64,000 nucleotides of DNA from Chrysomallon squamiferum (GCA_012295275.1 CM022665.1:46309095-46373094); one strand, 5' to 3'; positions 34,490 to 46,959 are shown, counted from the first letter of the stretch. The notes: generated by a model not told the origin, from the letters alone. Program-made: numbers and translations.

Positions 34490-35440
34490 ATGTGTGTATT
34501 TTAATTAAATGTTTGATTTTTAATTACATGTTTGTATTTTAATTAAATGTTTGTTACAAGAATAAACCAGAATATTTGTATTTTAATTAAATGTTTGTAT
34601 TTTAATTAAATGTTTGTTACAAGAAAACCAGAATGTTTGTAGTTTAATTAAATGTTTGTATTTTAATTAAATGTTTGTTACTAGATAAACCAGAATGTTT
34701 GTATTTTAATTACATGTTTGTTACAAGATAAACCAGAAAGTTTGTATTTTAATTAAATGTTTGTTATAGTTATAAACCAGAATGTTTGTAGTTTAATTAA
34801 ATGCTTGTATTTTAATTAAATGTTTGTTACTAGATAAACCAGAATGTTTGTATTTTAATTAAATGTTTGTATTTTAATTACATGTTTGTTACAAGATAAA
34901 CCAGAATGTTTGTATTTTAATTAAATGTTTGTTTTAATTAAATGTTTTATTTTAATTAAATGTTTGTTATAAGAATAGAAGATAAACCAGAATGTTTGTA
35001 TTTTAATTAAATGTTTGTTAGAAGATAAACCAGAATGTTTGTATTTTAATTAAATGTTTGTTACAAGAATAAACCAGAATGTTTGTTACAAGGATAAACC
35101 AGAATGTTTGTATTTTAATCAAATGTTTGTTACAAGAGAAAACCAGAATGTTTGTATTTTAATTAAATGTTTTTACAGTGATAAACCAGAATGTTTGTAC
35201 TTTAATTAAATGTTTGTATTTTAATTAAGTGTTTGTTACTAGATAAACCAGAATGTTTGTATTTTAATTAAATGTTTGTTACAAGAATAAACCAGAATGT
35301 TTGTACTTTAATTAAATGTTTGTTACAAGGATAAACCAGAATGTTTGTATTTTAATTAAATGTTTGTTACAAGAGAAAACCAGAATGTTTGTATTTTAAT
35401 TAAATGTTTGTTACAAGAGAAAACCAGAATGTTGCAGCAT
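34490..35440. repeat. ~43-bp minisatellite with TTTTAATTAAATG cores, ~25 units
   Basis: The unit is ATAAACCAGAATGTTTGTA, then TTTTAATTAAATGTTTGTTA, then CAAG, often with the TTTTAATTAAATGTTTGTA block doubled. The palindromic TTTAATTAAA occurs more than 20 times. Degenerate longer relatives (GAAACCAG...TTAAATATTTGCCTGC) continue to about 36060. Confidence 0.94.
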
Positions 35441-36485
35441 TAATCAAATGTTAGCCCAGCATAATACAACAGCTCTATCAGAAGGATGTATTTTCAAGTA
35501 TATATTTGCCTTCTGCACTAAAATAAGTGGAAAACAAACTACATTTTAATTAAATATTCTTCAATGACTTACAACAAAAGAAAATTAGAATAAAAAAAAA
35601 TATTTCACTTCAGCCTGTGATAAATGGAAACCAGCAAGGTTTGTTTTCAATTAAATGTATCTGCCAAATACAATAAAAGGATAAACAGAATTTTATTTTT
35701 TTTAAAACTTCAGTTAAATATTTGCTGTCTGCCCATAATAGAGAGAGGAAACCAGGAAGTTACAGTTTCAATAAAATATTTTTTTCTTTGACTTTTTTGA
35801 TAAAAAAAGGATTTGAAGGTTGCAGTTTAGTCAAATATTTGCTTATGCCGATTTGCATTCAGGTACTGCAGAGTACAACACAGAAGGATGCCTTCATCAA
35901 TAAATATTTGCCTGCAACAGTAACAAAGAAAAGAAACCAGAAAAAAAACTGCCTGCGGTGGGGACACAAACTGGTGGGGGGGCTGTACTGCCTTTTCAGT
36001 CACATATTCGCTCCTCACAGCTTTGAAAGCAGTCACCTACAGCAGTGCAAGATCAGAAACCAGACGATTATACATTCCAGTTGATTTTTTTTTTTTATTT
36101 TTTTGATTTTCTGTTTTTTTCAAATTCAAATAGATGCACACATCAATATCATGTTTTCTCATCAATCACATAAATTCGTTTTCCTCAACAAAAAATAAAT
36201 AATAATAGGAAGCGAGAACACTGAATTTGAATAACTTTTACAAATATATATATACACGCTCTCTCTCTCTAAACAAACTCAAATGACAATGAATGAATGA
36301 ATGAATGAATGAGAAGGATGAAGTCGTCAGGATGAAAGAAAATGAATGATCTGTCTGAATGATCATCAAACATGGAAAATATTATCTGTGTGCTGTAATT
36401 ACACTCCCCGGCTAAACTGCAAGCCGGATTGGAATAAAACTTTGCCTGGTTTTTTAAAATGCAAACACCACAAGTGAACGACAAA
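35440..36485. other. Degenerate repeat relatives and unique sequence
   Basis: 35440-36060 holds diverged ~110-bp relatives of the preceding minisatellite (GAAACCAG / TTAAAT / TTTGCCT words). 36070-36480 is mostly unique with a GAAT run at 36288-36312 and CT run at 36259-36270. No gene seen. Confidence 0.6.
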
Positions 36486-36744
36486 ATAGATCCAAAAAAA
36501 AAAAAAAAAAAAAGAGATTAATTAAAAGGGAAAAATGTGGATGGGTGATGTGAATAGGAACATGGAGAAACTGATGCAAATCTGCTTAATGCTTGTTGAT
36601 TATCATGTTGGAAGCAGAGAGAATTTAAAAAAAGAAAAAAAAGTAAAATCCTGAATAAATGTAGCATTTAATTAAAGATAATGTATTTCATCTTGTTGAA
36701 ATAACTCAGGCATGTAAAACTCGTGAGATTCAGTGAAATAACAG

Positions 36745-36747
36745 CAG

Positions 36748-36792
<45 letters not shown>

Positions 36793-36801
36793 ATAATAAT
36801 A

Positions 36802-36841
<40 letters not shown>

Positions 36842-37225
36842 TAGTAATAATAATATTAGCAGTAGTAACAATGATAATAATGGTAATAAATAGTAATAGT
36901 AACAATAATAATAGTAGTAGTAGTAATAATAATAATAGTAATAATAACAGTAGTAGTAGTAGTAGTAGTGGTAGTAGTAGTAGTAGTAGTAGTAATAATA
37001 ATAATAATTAAAATAAGAATAAAAATAAAAATAATAACAATAATAATGATAATGATAATAATCAAAAAATAATAATAATGAATAATAATGATGATAATCA
37101 ACAATGATAAGAATAAGAATAAAAATAAAAACAATAATAATGATAGTAATAATAATAAAAGCAAAAATAATGATATCAATAACGATAAGAATGACAATAA
37201 TGATAGCGCTAATCATGATAATAAT
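36745..37225. repeat. ACT, AAT, AGT trinucleotide complex
   Basis: ACT (36751-36791), AAT (36792-36890), AGT (36955-36995) and interrupted AAT/AAG/GAT to 37220. Gives a false 182-codon Tyr/Ile/Leu ORF. Confidence 0.94.
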
Positions 37226-37259
37226 GATGAAGAAGATAAATCACGAGATTCCATTTTAA

Positions 37260-37691
37260 TTATTGATCTTTGATCTTTGTTCTTTAAACTGAAGTGGAAA
37301 AAATGAAAATGAAAATTTAATGATAAGATTCTGAAAGTATCAATTCCTGTTGGAACATCACGTAAACATTTCCAGTTCTAACCATTACTCCATAATTTTT
37401 TTCTATTAAAGAATATGATATGTGATGCCCTGCATGTTAGAATGGGCTCATAAAATGTTTTAAAACAAATAAAATGGCAGCATTCAAAAATACAATAATC
37501 TCCTTTTATAGACTCTCATAAAATATTTAATTTAAAAAAATATATATATATAAAAAAATAATGATTTAATAAAATCAAAAGACTTTTAAAACTGAATTAT
37601 TTCACCTTGGATTAATGAGAATTAAATTAACTAAATGTTTGTTGTTTATTAGTCAGCACCAAACTGCATTTTATTTAACATGTGCAGATTC

Positions 37692-37724
<33 letters not shown>

Positions 37725-38040
37725 TGACACAACAGTAATGTAATCCAGACATTTAATTCAGGTTTTTTTTTTTTTAAAAACTATTTTTTTGTTTCTGGAA
37801 GGGGATGTGTTTTTTGTAATCAGTTTTTACAGTGTTTCTGGGGTTTTTCAGTCCGTATCACATGGCCAGGGTGTGTAATTCTGGAGTTTATCTCACAGTC
37901 ATAAATAAAACGTTCTCTGGAACAAAGTACAGGGTTATGTGATGGTGGTCAAGTACAGAGTTATAGCAGTGGTCAAAATGATATCATTGTCCACCTCTAA
38001 GTATGGCTGAATGGACTTTGAATTTAAGACAGAGAATACT
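37260..38040. other. AT-rich intron, no gene seen
   Basis: Unique AT-rich sequence with TA (37541-37552) and poly-A (37698-37723) runs. 37900-37990 holds a twice-repeated phrase (AGTACAG.GTTAT.G..GTGGTCAA). Confidence 0.5.
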
Positions 38041-38044
38041 CAAA

Positions 38045-38047
38045 CCT

Positions 38048-38107
<60 letters not shown>

Positions 38108-38300
38108 TACATACACATACATACATACAATTATACCCTCATATACACACATACATAAAAAGACACACACACACACACATATATATACACATGCATACAC
38201 ACACACACATACATACATACAATTATACCCTCATGTACACACATATACATAAAAAGACACACACACATACACACACACATCACACACACATATATATTAA
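38045..38300. repeat. CA microsatellite with internal ~110-bp duplication
   Basis: (CA)n at 38050-38100. The segment ACATACATACAATTATACCCTCAT... occurs at 38116 and 38212, duplicated with its CA tail. Confidence 0.9.
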
Positions 38301-38624
38301 CAGATATATTACGCTAGCTGTAGGTAGGTATGTACGGCTGTGACATATCTGTGTTATCACACAGACGTTTGGTCTTCTCACCCAGCAGAAACAGTCAGTG
38401 TAAGAGAGAAGAGATCAATGTGTTTTTCTATAGAGAGGTGATTTTCTCTTGTTAGTCAGTGGGTCAACACTGAGTATGTTTGTAAGAGAATTGTACTGGA
38501 AATCGGATTTAGAATGTATAAATAATTTATCTCTTGTAATTCAATGGTGGACTGTCGTAATTCTGAAATATACTGAGTGACAGTCAATGTTATTTAAATT
38601 AGATAACTGTATAGTGATTTGATA

Positions 38625-39035
38625 AACACAGTGTGTGTGTGTATGTATGTTTATGTATATGTGTAGTGTGTGTGTGTGTATGTATCTATGTATGCATGTA
38701 TATGTGTGTGTAAGCAGGTGTAGATGTATGTATGTATGTATGATGTATCTATATATGGATGTATATATGTATGTATATATGTGTGTATGTATGTATGTAT
38801 GTATGTGAACCTATGTTCATGTATGTTGTATGTTTGTGTAGGTACCTTTGTATACATGTGGACATATATTTAAGTATGTATATACGTATATTAATATATA
38901 TGTATGCATGTGGGTATGTGTGGTTTATATGTATGAATGTATGTATGTGTATGTATGTGTATGTATGTGTGTATGTGTATATATGTATATGTATGTATGT
39001 CTGTAGGTATCTATATTTGTCTGTCTGCATGTCCC
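38625..39035. repeat. GTAT/GT tetranucleotide tract
   Basis: About 400 bases of interrupted GTAT, GTGT and ATAT units. Confidence 0.92.
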
Positions 39036-39590
39036 TATGTTTGATTTTTCAGTTTGTCTGAATAAATTTAACAGTGACTAATCTTTTCTACATATAAAGT
39101 AATTTCCATAGCAACATCTTCCTACTGTATAAAATAAAATAACAGATTTCTCCTTACAGTTTGGCAGCCATATTGTTTTTTTTTATTGTTCATGTGCCTG
39201 TTATTACTTCTGATGTGGACAGCATCATCATCATCAGCAGCAGCAGCAGTTATAGTGTGGGTGGTTTGAGATGAAATGCACATGCAAAACGTTTCTGTCA
39301 CTGCAGTGTGTCTGTGAGTGACAGACAGACAGACAGACAGACAGACGTTTCATGTTGAGTAGTAAATTAATTACTGAGCCAGCATTTCAATCAAAATTTC
39401 CAGGGTCATTGACCTGTCTCCTGCTTAAAATAACATCCTTGATACACCTTGGTACAATATCTCTGCATCTGTCTCAAAATGGAAGGTAATTGGCTTATAA
39501 TATCTTGTACCTGACTTGAAATATCTTGTAACATGCTTGAAAATATCTTTGTAACAGCCCTTGAAATATCTTGTAGCCATAGAAATAGTG
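39035..39590. other. Unique sequence with small tandem repeats
   Basis: A CAG/CAT triplet run at 39218-39250, CAGA at 39323-39346, and a degenerate ~35-bp repeat of AATATCTTGTA phrases at 39495-39580. No gene seen. Confidence 0.55.
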
Positions 39591-39594
39591 TGTT

Positions 39595-39641
39595 ATTATT
39601 ATTATTATTATTATTATTGCTTTTCTGCTTCTTCTTCAGTT

Positions 39642-39725
<84 letters not shown>

Positions 39726-39862
39726 GTTTTTGTTGTTGTTGTTACCATGATATTTTGAAATCATTAGTATTGTTTTCACAGATAATTATTTTTATTTTTT
39801 CTTTCTATTTTTTATTTTAGTTTATAGAATTATAGTAGGATTACATTCTGCTATAATAAAAA

Positions 39863-39918
<56 letters not shown>

Positions 39919-39981
39919 TAATAATAATAACAATAATAATATTTGTATTGTTTTAATAAATCATCATTATTAATTTTCCTT

Positions 39982-40018
<37 letters not shown>
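39595..40018. repeat. TTA/AAT trinucleotide tracts forming long inverted complements, and poly-T
   Basis: TTA (39595-39620), AAT (39645-39703), TTA (39703-39725), AAT (39866-39940) and a ~30-base T-run (39987-40016). The adjoining AAT and TTA runs at 39645-39725 could form a hairpin. Confidence 0.92.
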
Positions 40019-40019
<1 letters not shown>

Positions 40020-40020
<1 letters not shown>

Positions 40021-40560
40021 CCACCAGAATTACATTCTGTTCAACACTCCACCACCAACAACAACAACAACAACAACAGAAGGAATGAACATTCATGCCG
40101 ACCTTAATGCACTTAGAACAGAACGCACACTGGCAACTCTAAAACAATCTCACACAGATATAAAAAAAAAACCCAGCTTCACTCTCAGTTCAAGTTCCTA
40201 CAGGTCAAGCGTAAAATTCCACCTCCACAGTCTGAAGAGTTCTGCTGTTTATATTAGCAGTTGGGTCACATGATCATGTGTCAAGATGGCCGTCGTAATG
40301 AGGGGACCTGCTAAAAACCTTAATTGAATTTCTGTCCCTCTGAACCATGAAAATTGCATGTCTATGAAGGAAGCACTTCGCATTAAGTGAGCTAAAGGGT
40401 CAAAGTGTGTGAGTAGTGTGAGCAGTGAGAGAGAGAGAGCACTATGCTCACATTACACTTTAATTTAGTTAGAGCCATTAGTGAGAACCATCGAGGAACA
40501 AAGGGTTAATGTGGCTGATGATGCAAGGAAAAAAAACCGGAATACCTGCAGGAAATATGA
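40020..40560. other. Unique intron sequence, no gene seen
   Basis: AAC triplets at 40058-40078, otherwise unique; GA run at 40428-40438. Confidence 0.45.
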
Positions 40561-41420
40561 TAAAATATGCGATGAGACTGTGTTAGATACGAGATATATG
40601 ATATGCCTCCATGATTAATACAGGTGTGTGTGTGTGTGATATCTGGGTAGATGTATGATAAATAAAATATATCTGTTAGGATATAGGATACCTGTGGGGG
40701 AAGATATATTACGGTATCTGACGAGATGATGTTAGATATGAGATATATGATATGTCCCATGATTAATACAGTCATGTGTGATATTTGGTGGGATGAAGAT
40801 AGGTATGATAAATGAAATATCTGTTAAGATAAAGTTAGATATAAAGGAAATTATATTTCTGGCAGCATTACGGTAGGAATAAAAAATAAGTGTTTCGGTT
40901 ACTGTTAAGCTAGATATGAGAAACAGGATATCTGCTAGGATTGCAGAAGATTAGGAATGTGAAACAAGATTTCTTCTAGAATTAGGATAGCTGTAACATA
41001 TCTGGTAGGATTAAGGATACTCCAAGAAATAAAATATCGACTAGGATTAAGACGGATATGAGAAATGAGATATCTGGCAGGATTAAGGATACTCCAAGAT
41101 ATAAAATGTTGACTAGGATTAAGATGGATATGAGAAATAAGATATCTGGTAGGATTGAGGATATTCCAAGATATAAAATTTTGACTAGGATTAAGATGGA
41201 TATGAGAAATGAGATATATGGCAGGATTAAGGATACTCCAAGATATGAAATACTGACTAGGATTAAGATAGATATGAGAAATGAGATATCTGGCAGGATT
41301 AAGGATACTCCAATATATAAAATGTTGACTAGGATTAAGATGGATTTCAGAGATGAGATATCTGTAATGGCTAGGGAAGCCATAAAATATCTGATTCAAT
41401 TAAGGATTCTATAAGGAATA
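40560..41420. repeat. Minisatellite family, with five exact-period 72-bp units at 41000-41350
   Basis: GGATTAAGGATACTCCAAGA recurs with TTAAGG at 41011, 41083, 41155 (TTGAGG), 41227 and 41299, an exact 72-bp period. The rest of the unit is GACTAGGATTAAGATGGATA plus TGAGAAATGAGATATCTGGC. Diverged relatives (GATATCTG, TTAGATATGAGA) extend back to 40560. Because 72 is divisible by three, the array is open for 118 codons on the plus strand and 154 on the minus strand. Confidence 0.93.
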
Positions 41421-41424
41421 ACAA

Positions 41425-41525
41425 CAACAATAATAACAATAACAATAATAACAATGATCATAATAATAACAATAACAGCACTCATAATAACAATAACAAT
41501 AACAATAACAACAACAATATAACAG
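41425..41525. repeat. AAC/AAT repeats
   Basis: Imperfect AACAAT units. Confidence 0.88.
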
Positions 41526-41772
41526 TTAACAAAATAAAGTCGCTATCAGTTTGATTAAGAAACAGCTTGATGCAAACAGGATGAACCTGCCACTGTTTTG
41601 AAAACAAACAAAAGCAACAGCTACATTTGTATTAAGACCAGACTCCCATGATGAATAAGCCAAAACATTTTCAGTTTTGAAAACAAAACCAGTAAATGAA
41701 TACACAGCGTGATGGATTAATTTTCTACATAACTGATGCAAGGCCTCAGAAGTAGTGAGTGGGAAATAAAAC

Positions 41773-41774
<2 letters not shown>

Positions 41775-41818
<44 letters not shown>

Positions 41819-42010
41819 CTAAGATAAAGATATATATAGAGAGAGACAGAGAGAGAGAGAGCAAAATAGATTGGTTTAGATGGAGTAAGAGACAGAGAGA
41901 GAAAGATAGACCAGAGATAGAGATGAGATAAGATAGATAGATTGAGAAAGAGAAAGAAAGAGAGATAGATATATAGTATTGAGGGAGGGAGAGGGATAGG
42001 GAGGGAGGGG

Positions 42011-42070
<60 letters not shown>

Positions 42071-42112
42071 CTAAGATAAAGAGATATATATAGAGAGAGA
42101 GAAGACTAAGAT

Positions 42113-42152
<40 letters not shown>

Positions 42153-42291
42153 AGAGAGAGAATACTGAGATAAAGATATAGAGAAATAGATGACAGAAAG
42201 ATACACACACAGACAGAGACAGAGAGATAGAGAAATGAATCAGAGAGAATCAGAGAGAGACACAAAAAGATGGAGAGAGAGAGAAAGAAAA

Positions 42292-42328
<37 letters not shown>

Positions 42329-42420
42329 TCTGGATTTTGATCAGAGAGAGACACACAGAGACATAGACAAGAGAGAGAAAGAAAGAAAGAAAGAAAACTA
42401 GAAAATAAGAAAGAAAAATG
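41775..42420. repeat. GA microsatellite complex, ~640 bp
   Basis: Long purine-only stretches of GA with AGATA interruptions (41778-42335), then GAAA (42375-42398). Creates false Ser/Leu-rich ORFs on the minus strand. Confidence 0.95.
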
Positions 42421-42687
42421 GATGAACAGATGAACAAAGAGAGGAAGTTCAAAGGACAGCGACAGACAATCAGATGAATAGATGAATGGATTCAAAGACT
42501 GATAGAAAAACTTGTACAATTACACAGACAGGGATTACAGAAAGGATGACACTGCTTTCTTTTATACACGAAAAATCTACCTGAGAAATAATTAAAGCTA
42601 TTTTAACAAAGGATTTCCAGTGAAAACACAAACACAACAAAACATCAGATCAGATTTCGTCAAAGCAATTTTTCAGTCAGTGACTTT

Positions 42688-42711
42688 TTTTTTTTTTTTT
42701 TTTTTTTTTTT
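42688..42711. repeat. Poly-T run
   Basis: About 24 T residues; 42420-43100 is otherwise unique AT-rich intron without gene signal. Confidence 0.92.
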
Positions 42712-43108
42712 GTTTTTGTGAATAACGGCTTCGTTAAAGTCCCAGACAGTTGGATATAGGTGGGCTGAGGGTAATTTTAAAGTAATCAATGAAGAGATTA
42801 TAATTAATTGTGAAGTGAGACCAAAAGATTGAAACAGAAATTTCAATGTGTGCGTGAATAAGAAAGGATTATTGAAACACCGAACAAAGATATTTTAAAA
42901 TTTTTGTTTGAACCAGAAATTCGATGAATGAATTCTTTGCAAAAAATGCATGGAGGCCAGAATTAAGCTTTAAAACCGGGAAAATACTTCTTTTTCAGAT
43001 TAGTTGAAAGATACGAAAATCAAAAGGAGAAAAAGGAATATCTAAAGTATTATTACAGAATAAAGGAATTGTGAGTACAAAAGAATGTCAGGATTTATTA
43101 AAAATTGA

Positions 43109-43250
43109 AAACTGAATCCAGGAATTATATAAAATTAAAAAATGGAGACAGGAATTGAAAAGAGTTCGTGGATTTTAAATGCAGATTTAAAACTTTCCTT
43201 GACAAAAGATTTGTGGGCAAAATAAAGACTGTGAAATAAAAAGTGATATT
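43109..43250. repeat. Dispersed ~140-bp duplicate, copy 1
   Basis: Shares CCAGGAATTATA, TGGAGACAGGAATT, TTTCCTTGA and GGGCAAAATAAAGACTGTG with 44493-44632 at high identity. Lies just beyond the donor of the signal-peptide exon. Confidence 0.92.
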
Positions 43251-43287
43251 GAATGCTAGGAAGTTATGAAAGTTTGTATGTACATAC

Positions 43288-43360
43288 CTGGGTTTACTGT
43301 GTTTCCTACAGACATGAGATACGACATGTATACAATCAAACCCTCAAACCAATACAGCAT
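43288..43360 (-). CDS. Signal-peptide exon of the CUB-domain gene
   Basis: On the minus strand the acceptor tattttgcag is followed directly by ATG at 43360-43358, and the exon ends CCCAG|gtatgt at 43288. The 73 nt encode 24 residues (beginning MLYWFEGLIVYMSYLM) plus one base. The short N-terminus, the hydrophobic run LIVYMSYLMSVG and the small residues after it read as a secretory signal peptide, so the protein should enter the ER. The leftover G pairs with CT of the 48-nt microexon to make Ala (phase 1). The exon sits alone between a ~6.2-kb and a ~14.9-kb intron. The first Met being exactly the first codon of the exon is uncommon and leaves open an extended start in the 5' exon. Confidence 0.82.
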
Positions 43361-43489
43361 CTGCAAAATACAGCAAAATATCACACGTTCAGTATCATGA
43401 GAAAATAAAATACAAGGTTAAACATATATTCATTTATAAAGTCATAACTAATATTAACTATATAATTCATAATTCCTTATATATACAAA

Positions 43490-43850
43490 TATATTATATA
43501 TATAAACACACACACATATGCACGTAAGCATGTGTATGTGTATGTATGTATGTATGTGTGTGTAGGTGTGTGTGTGTAGGTGTGTGTGTGTAGGTGTGTG
43601 TGTGTGTTGTTATTTGATGTATTAGGGGCAAGTAAATTACAAAAACAAAAGGAAAGAAAACAAAACAAATTATGTTCCTTTCTTAATAAATATAAACAGA
43701 CACACTTACACACATACATATATAGATATTATGTACTGTATACATAATATATATATATATATGCACACAAACATATATACATACATATATGCACATATAT
43801 ACACACACACACACATACATACATACATACAGAAACACACACACAGAAAT
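43490..43850. repeat. GT/GTAT and CATA microsatellites
   Basis: GTAT and GTGTAGGT units at 43530-43605, CA/TA units at 43695-43845. Confidence 0.9.
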
Positions 43851-44210
43851 ACACTGAAAACATACTGAAAATTCATTTTATACATACACGTTTTGAAATT
43901 CCTCTTTAAAGTCATTAAGACATGCATATCGAAACAATCAACACAATATTTTTTTGTTCAGAAATGAAAAACGATGCAAACGTAATGATTTCAAAGAATC
44001 CACAGAGAATTCCTCAGACTGGCTGTACGGAAATACGAGACATTACACACCGGCAAATTAGATGAGTTTACAAAGTAGAAAATAGAAAATAGATTGATGA
44101 GACAGGGGCATGAGATAACTTTAGACTCAGCCTGATTAAATGTGCTGTTCAAATAGCATAATGAGAGTTGCTGATTGTAATTTAAACCATTTGTAATGAT
44201 GGATTGCTCG
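43850..44210. other. Unique intron sequence, no gene seen
   Basis: Moderate-GC unique sequence (43960-44160), with no splice-bounded ORF. Confidence 0.45.
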
Positions 44211-44214
44211 GAAA

Positions 44215-44249
44215 CTGTGTGTTTGTGTGTCTGTGTGTTTGTATGTTTG

Positions 44250-44294
<45 letters not shown>

Positions 44295-44299
44295 CTTTA

Positions 44300-44336
<37 letters not shown>

Positions 44337-44345
44337 TATATATAC

Positions 44346-44382
<37 letters not shown>

Positions 44383-44400
44383 ATGTATTATGTATGTGTG
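44215..44400. repeat. GT, CT and GA microsatellites
   Basis: (GT)n 44257-44293, (CT)n 44305-44333, (GA)n 44346-44383. The adjacent CT and GA runs are complementary. Confidence 0.93.
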
Positions 44401-44492
44401 TATATATGTGAGTTTTTATATACTTATATGTATCTGTATCTGTTCACATATGTACATATATATCTGTAAGTGTTTTACTGTACAAGTGCATT

Positions 44493-44632
44493 ACTGAAAA
44501 CCGATCCAGGAATTATAGAAAATCAAAATGGAGACAGGAATTAAAACAGTTCATGGATGAATGCAGATTTAAAGCTTTCCTTGATGAAAGATCTGCGGGC
44601 AAAATAAAGACTGTGAAATAAAAAATGATATT
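44493..44632. repeat. Dispersed ~140-bp duplicate, copy 2
   Basis: Same-orientation copy of 43109-43250 about 1.4 kb away, on the other side of the signal-peptide exon. It ends directly at a long GTAT microsatellite. Confidence 0.92.
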
Positions 44633-44637
44633 AATAA

Positions 44638-44729
44638 AAAGTATGTATGTATGTATGTATGTATGTAAGTATGTAAGTAAGTATGTATGTATGTATGTAT
44701 GCATGTATGTATGTAAGTATGTATGTATG

Positions 44730-44763
<34 letters not shown>

Positions 44764-44875
44764 TGTATGTATGTATGTATGTATGTATGTATGTATGTAT
44801 GTATGTATGTATGTATGTATGTATGCATGTATGTATGTATGTAAATATGTTTTATTGTATGTATGTATTATTGCA
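44638..44875. repeat. GTAT tetranucleotide tract, ~230 bp
   Basis: About 50 nearly perfect GTAT units. Confidence 0.96.
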
Positions 44876-45144
44876 TATATATGTGTACAGACTATATACA
44901 TACACACACATATATGTATGTGTATGTACATACTATAAAATTAATATGATATGATTCATTTGCATGAAACTGAAACTCTATGTACTTAATTTCACTTTAA
45001 ACATATTCCTGTCAAACTATTGAATTCCTTAAACCAACATTTTCTCCCATTTGCTTACATAAACTATTTGATGAATACATTTTTTTTTCTGTTTATATTA
45101 ATGAAATCTTCGAGCAAATGTCAACACTAAACTGAAATAAATGG

Positions 45145-45910
45145 GAAATCAGTATCTTTTTTTTTTTTTTTACTGAAAAAAAAAAAAAAAATCTTAAAAA
45201 TTAATTTGTTAACTTGAAAAAAAAAAAAAAAAAAAAAAAATAAAAAATATTCATCTGTTGAAAACACAAATCTTCGACACTGATAATAGCCTCAAGAAAT
45301 GTTCTGATCAATCATATTTTTTAAATTTTTAAATTTTTTTTTTGAATTTTTTATTTTTTTATTATTTGCCTGGGAACTGTGTTAGTGTCTGAAATTCTGA
45401 AATAAACATTGATTGAAGTCGCTGTTCCTATTGGAGGTAAAACTCGTAAAGACCAAGATAATAAGAAAGTTCAATCCTTGTCTCTATGTTAATAATAATA
45501 ATACTTTTTTTTTCCTTTTTTATTTTTTTTTTTAAAATGGTTTCCTTTGTTAAAGAAGACAGATCATTTTCGTTCATCTTGCTGTGGTTGTAATTACCAA
45601 TTTTTTTTTATTAATTTATTATTAATATTTTTTAAAAAATTTTAAATTTGTTTTTTTGGGGGGTTTTATATTTCATTCCAGCCATTTTAATCCATCTTTC
45701 TTTGTCAAGGTTTTTATTTCTAAAATAAAAACATTTTTTCATTTGTGAAATTATCCAATTTTTTTACTATTTTATTTTGGCCTTTTAAAGATTTTGCTAA
45801 GATGCTCATTTTCCAAAAGTTTTTATTTTTTTTTTTTTTTTTTTTAAAACACCCACTTATCTGCATCAGGATCAATTTTTTTTTTTTTTAAATAATTAAC
45901 TTTTCTAATG
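45145..45910. other. Homopolymer-rich intron
   Basis: Poly-T (45157-45171), poly-A (45177-45191, 45219-45240), T-rich degenerate ~110-bp repeats (45520-45890, words TTTTGG.CATTTTA). No gene seen. Confidence 0.6.
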
Positions 45911-45934
45911 AGAAATATTTTCTTTCACTAAGTT

Positions 45935-46023
45935 GATTGGGATATATGTATGTGTTTGTCTGTATGTGTGTGTGTTTGTGTGAATGTTTTTGTGTGTGTG
46001 TCTGTGTGTATGTATATGTGTGT

Positions 46024-46061
<38 letters not shown>

Positions 46062-46090
46062 ATATATATATATATATATCTGTGTATGGA

Positions 46091-46121
<31 letters not shown>

Positions 46122-46122
46122 C
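45935..46122. repeat. GT and TA microsatellites
   Basis: Interrupted GT (45950-46060) with TA tracts (46063-46080, 46102-46121). Confidence 0.93.
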
Positions 46123-46224
46123 ATGATTTTGACATTTTCATTTTTAATAAACCATTGTTTTGTGACATTACTTTCAAAGTCAATCACCATTTTGCTTCTT
46201 TTTCTAAAACAACACAACATCACT

Positions 46225-46367
46225 CAAAAAAAAAAAAAAAAAAAAAAAATGCCTGGCAAAAAAATAATCATAAAAATCGACGAAGATAATCTTCACTTTG
46301 AGAGAATTCCTAAAAATCAAACAGATGAAGAAGATGACGAAGAAACCATTTTTATTATTTTTTTCTA

Positions 46368-46400
<33 letters not shown>

Positions 46401-46745
46401 ATACCCTGAAGAAAAACTCGTACCATATACAACAGAATGGGAACTGCACAAACTTTGTTAGGCAATTGAAATTCCTCCTCTGCGACAATAATCCATAGTC
46501 ACATTTGTGAATACAGTTCTGAATAAACTTAGTTATTCCTGCACACACACACACACACACACAGAGAGCCCCAAAGGAGAAGTCTGGAATGCTGCTGTGA
46601 TGGCAGAGAGGCAAAAATATAATAACTGGTGGTCATCTGTGAGTTGAACACCCTCGGTTCATCGTTGTCATACAGAAACTAGACACAGTTTGTGGAAAAA
46701 AAAAAAAAAAAAAAAAAAAATGAAAAAATGAAAAAGAGAAGAAAA
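46225..46745. other. Homopolymer-rich sequence
   Basis: A-runs at 46226-46249, 46381-46400 and 46697-46720, (CA)n at 46543-46562. No gene. Confidence 0.6.
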
Positions 46746-46959
46746 AAAAAGGAAAATCGATGGATATTCTAAAAATGAAAAGCACTTTGTCATATACTGT
46801 CAGATGAATCTAGATTTTATCTAGTTTTTTATCTAGTTTTTTTTATCTATTTTTTATCTAGTTTTTTTATCTAGCAGAAATGATGGGAAGTTATTGAAAG
46901 TAAATACAGTTGATAAAAAAAAAAAAAAAAAAAGAGGGTTGTTGATGTTATTTTTCAAT

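Noticed and set aside
34490-35440. CRISPR array
   Set aside because: Repeats are directly adjacent or doubled without unique spacers of constant length, and the genome is clearly animal.
35722-36084. 120-codon plus-strand ORF
   Set aside because: Lies across degenerate relatives of the 43-bp minisatellite; no domain signature.
40935-41414. Paired ORFs of 118 and 154 codons over the 72-bp array
   Set aside because: Repeat artefact as a gene call; kept only as a low-interest observation.
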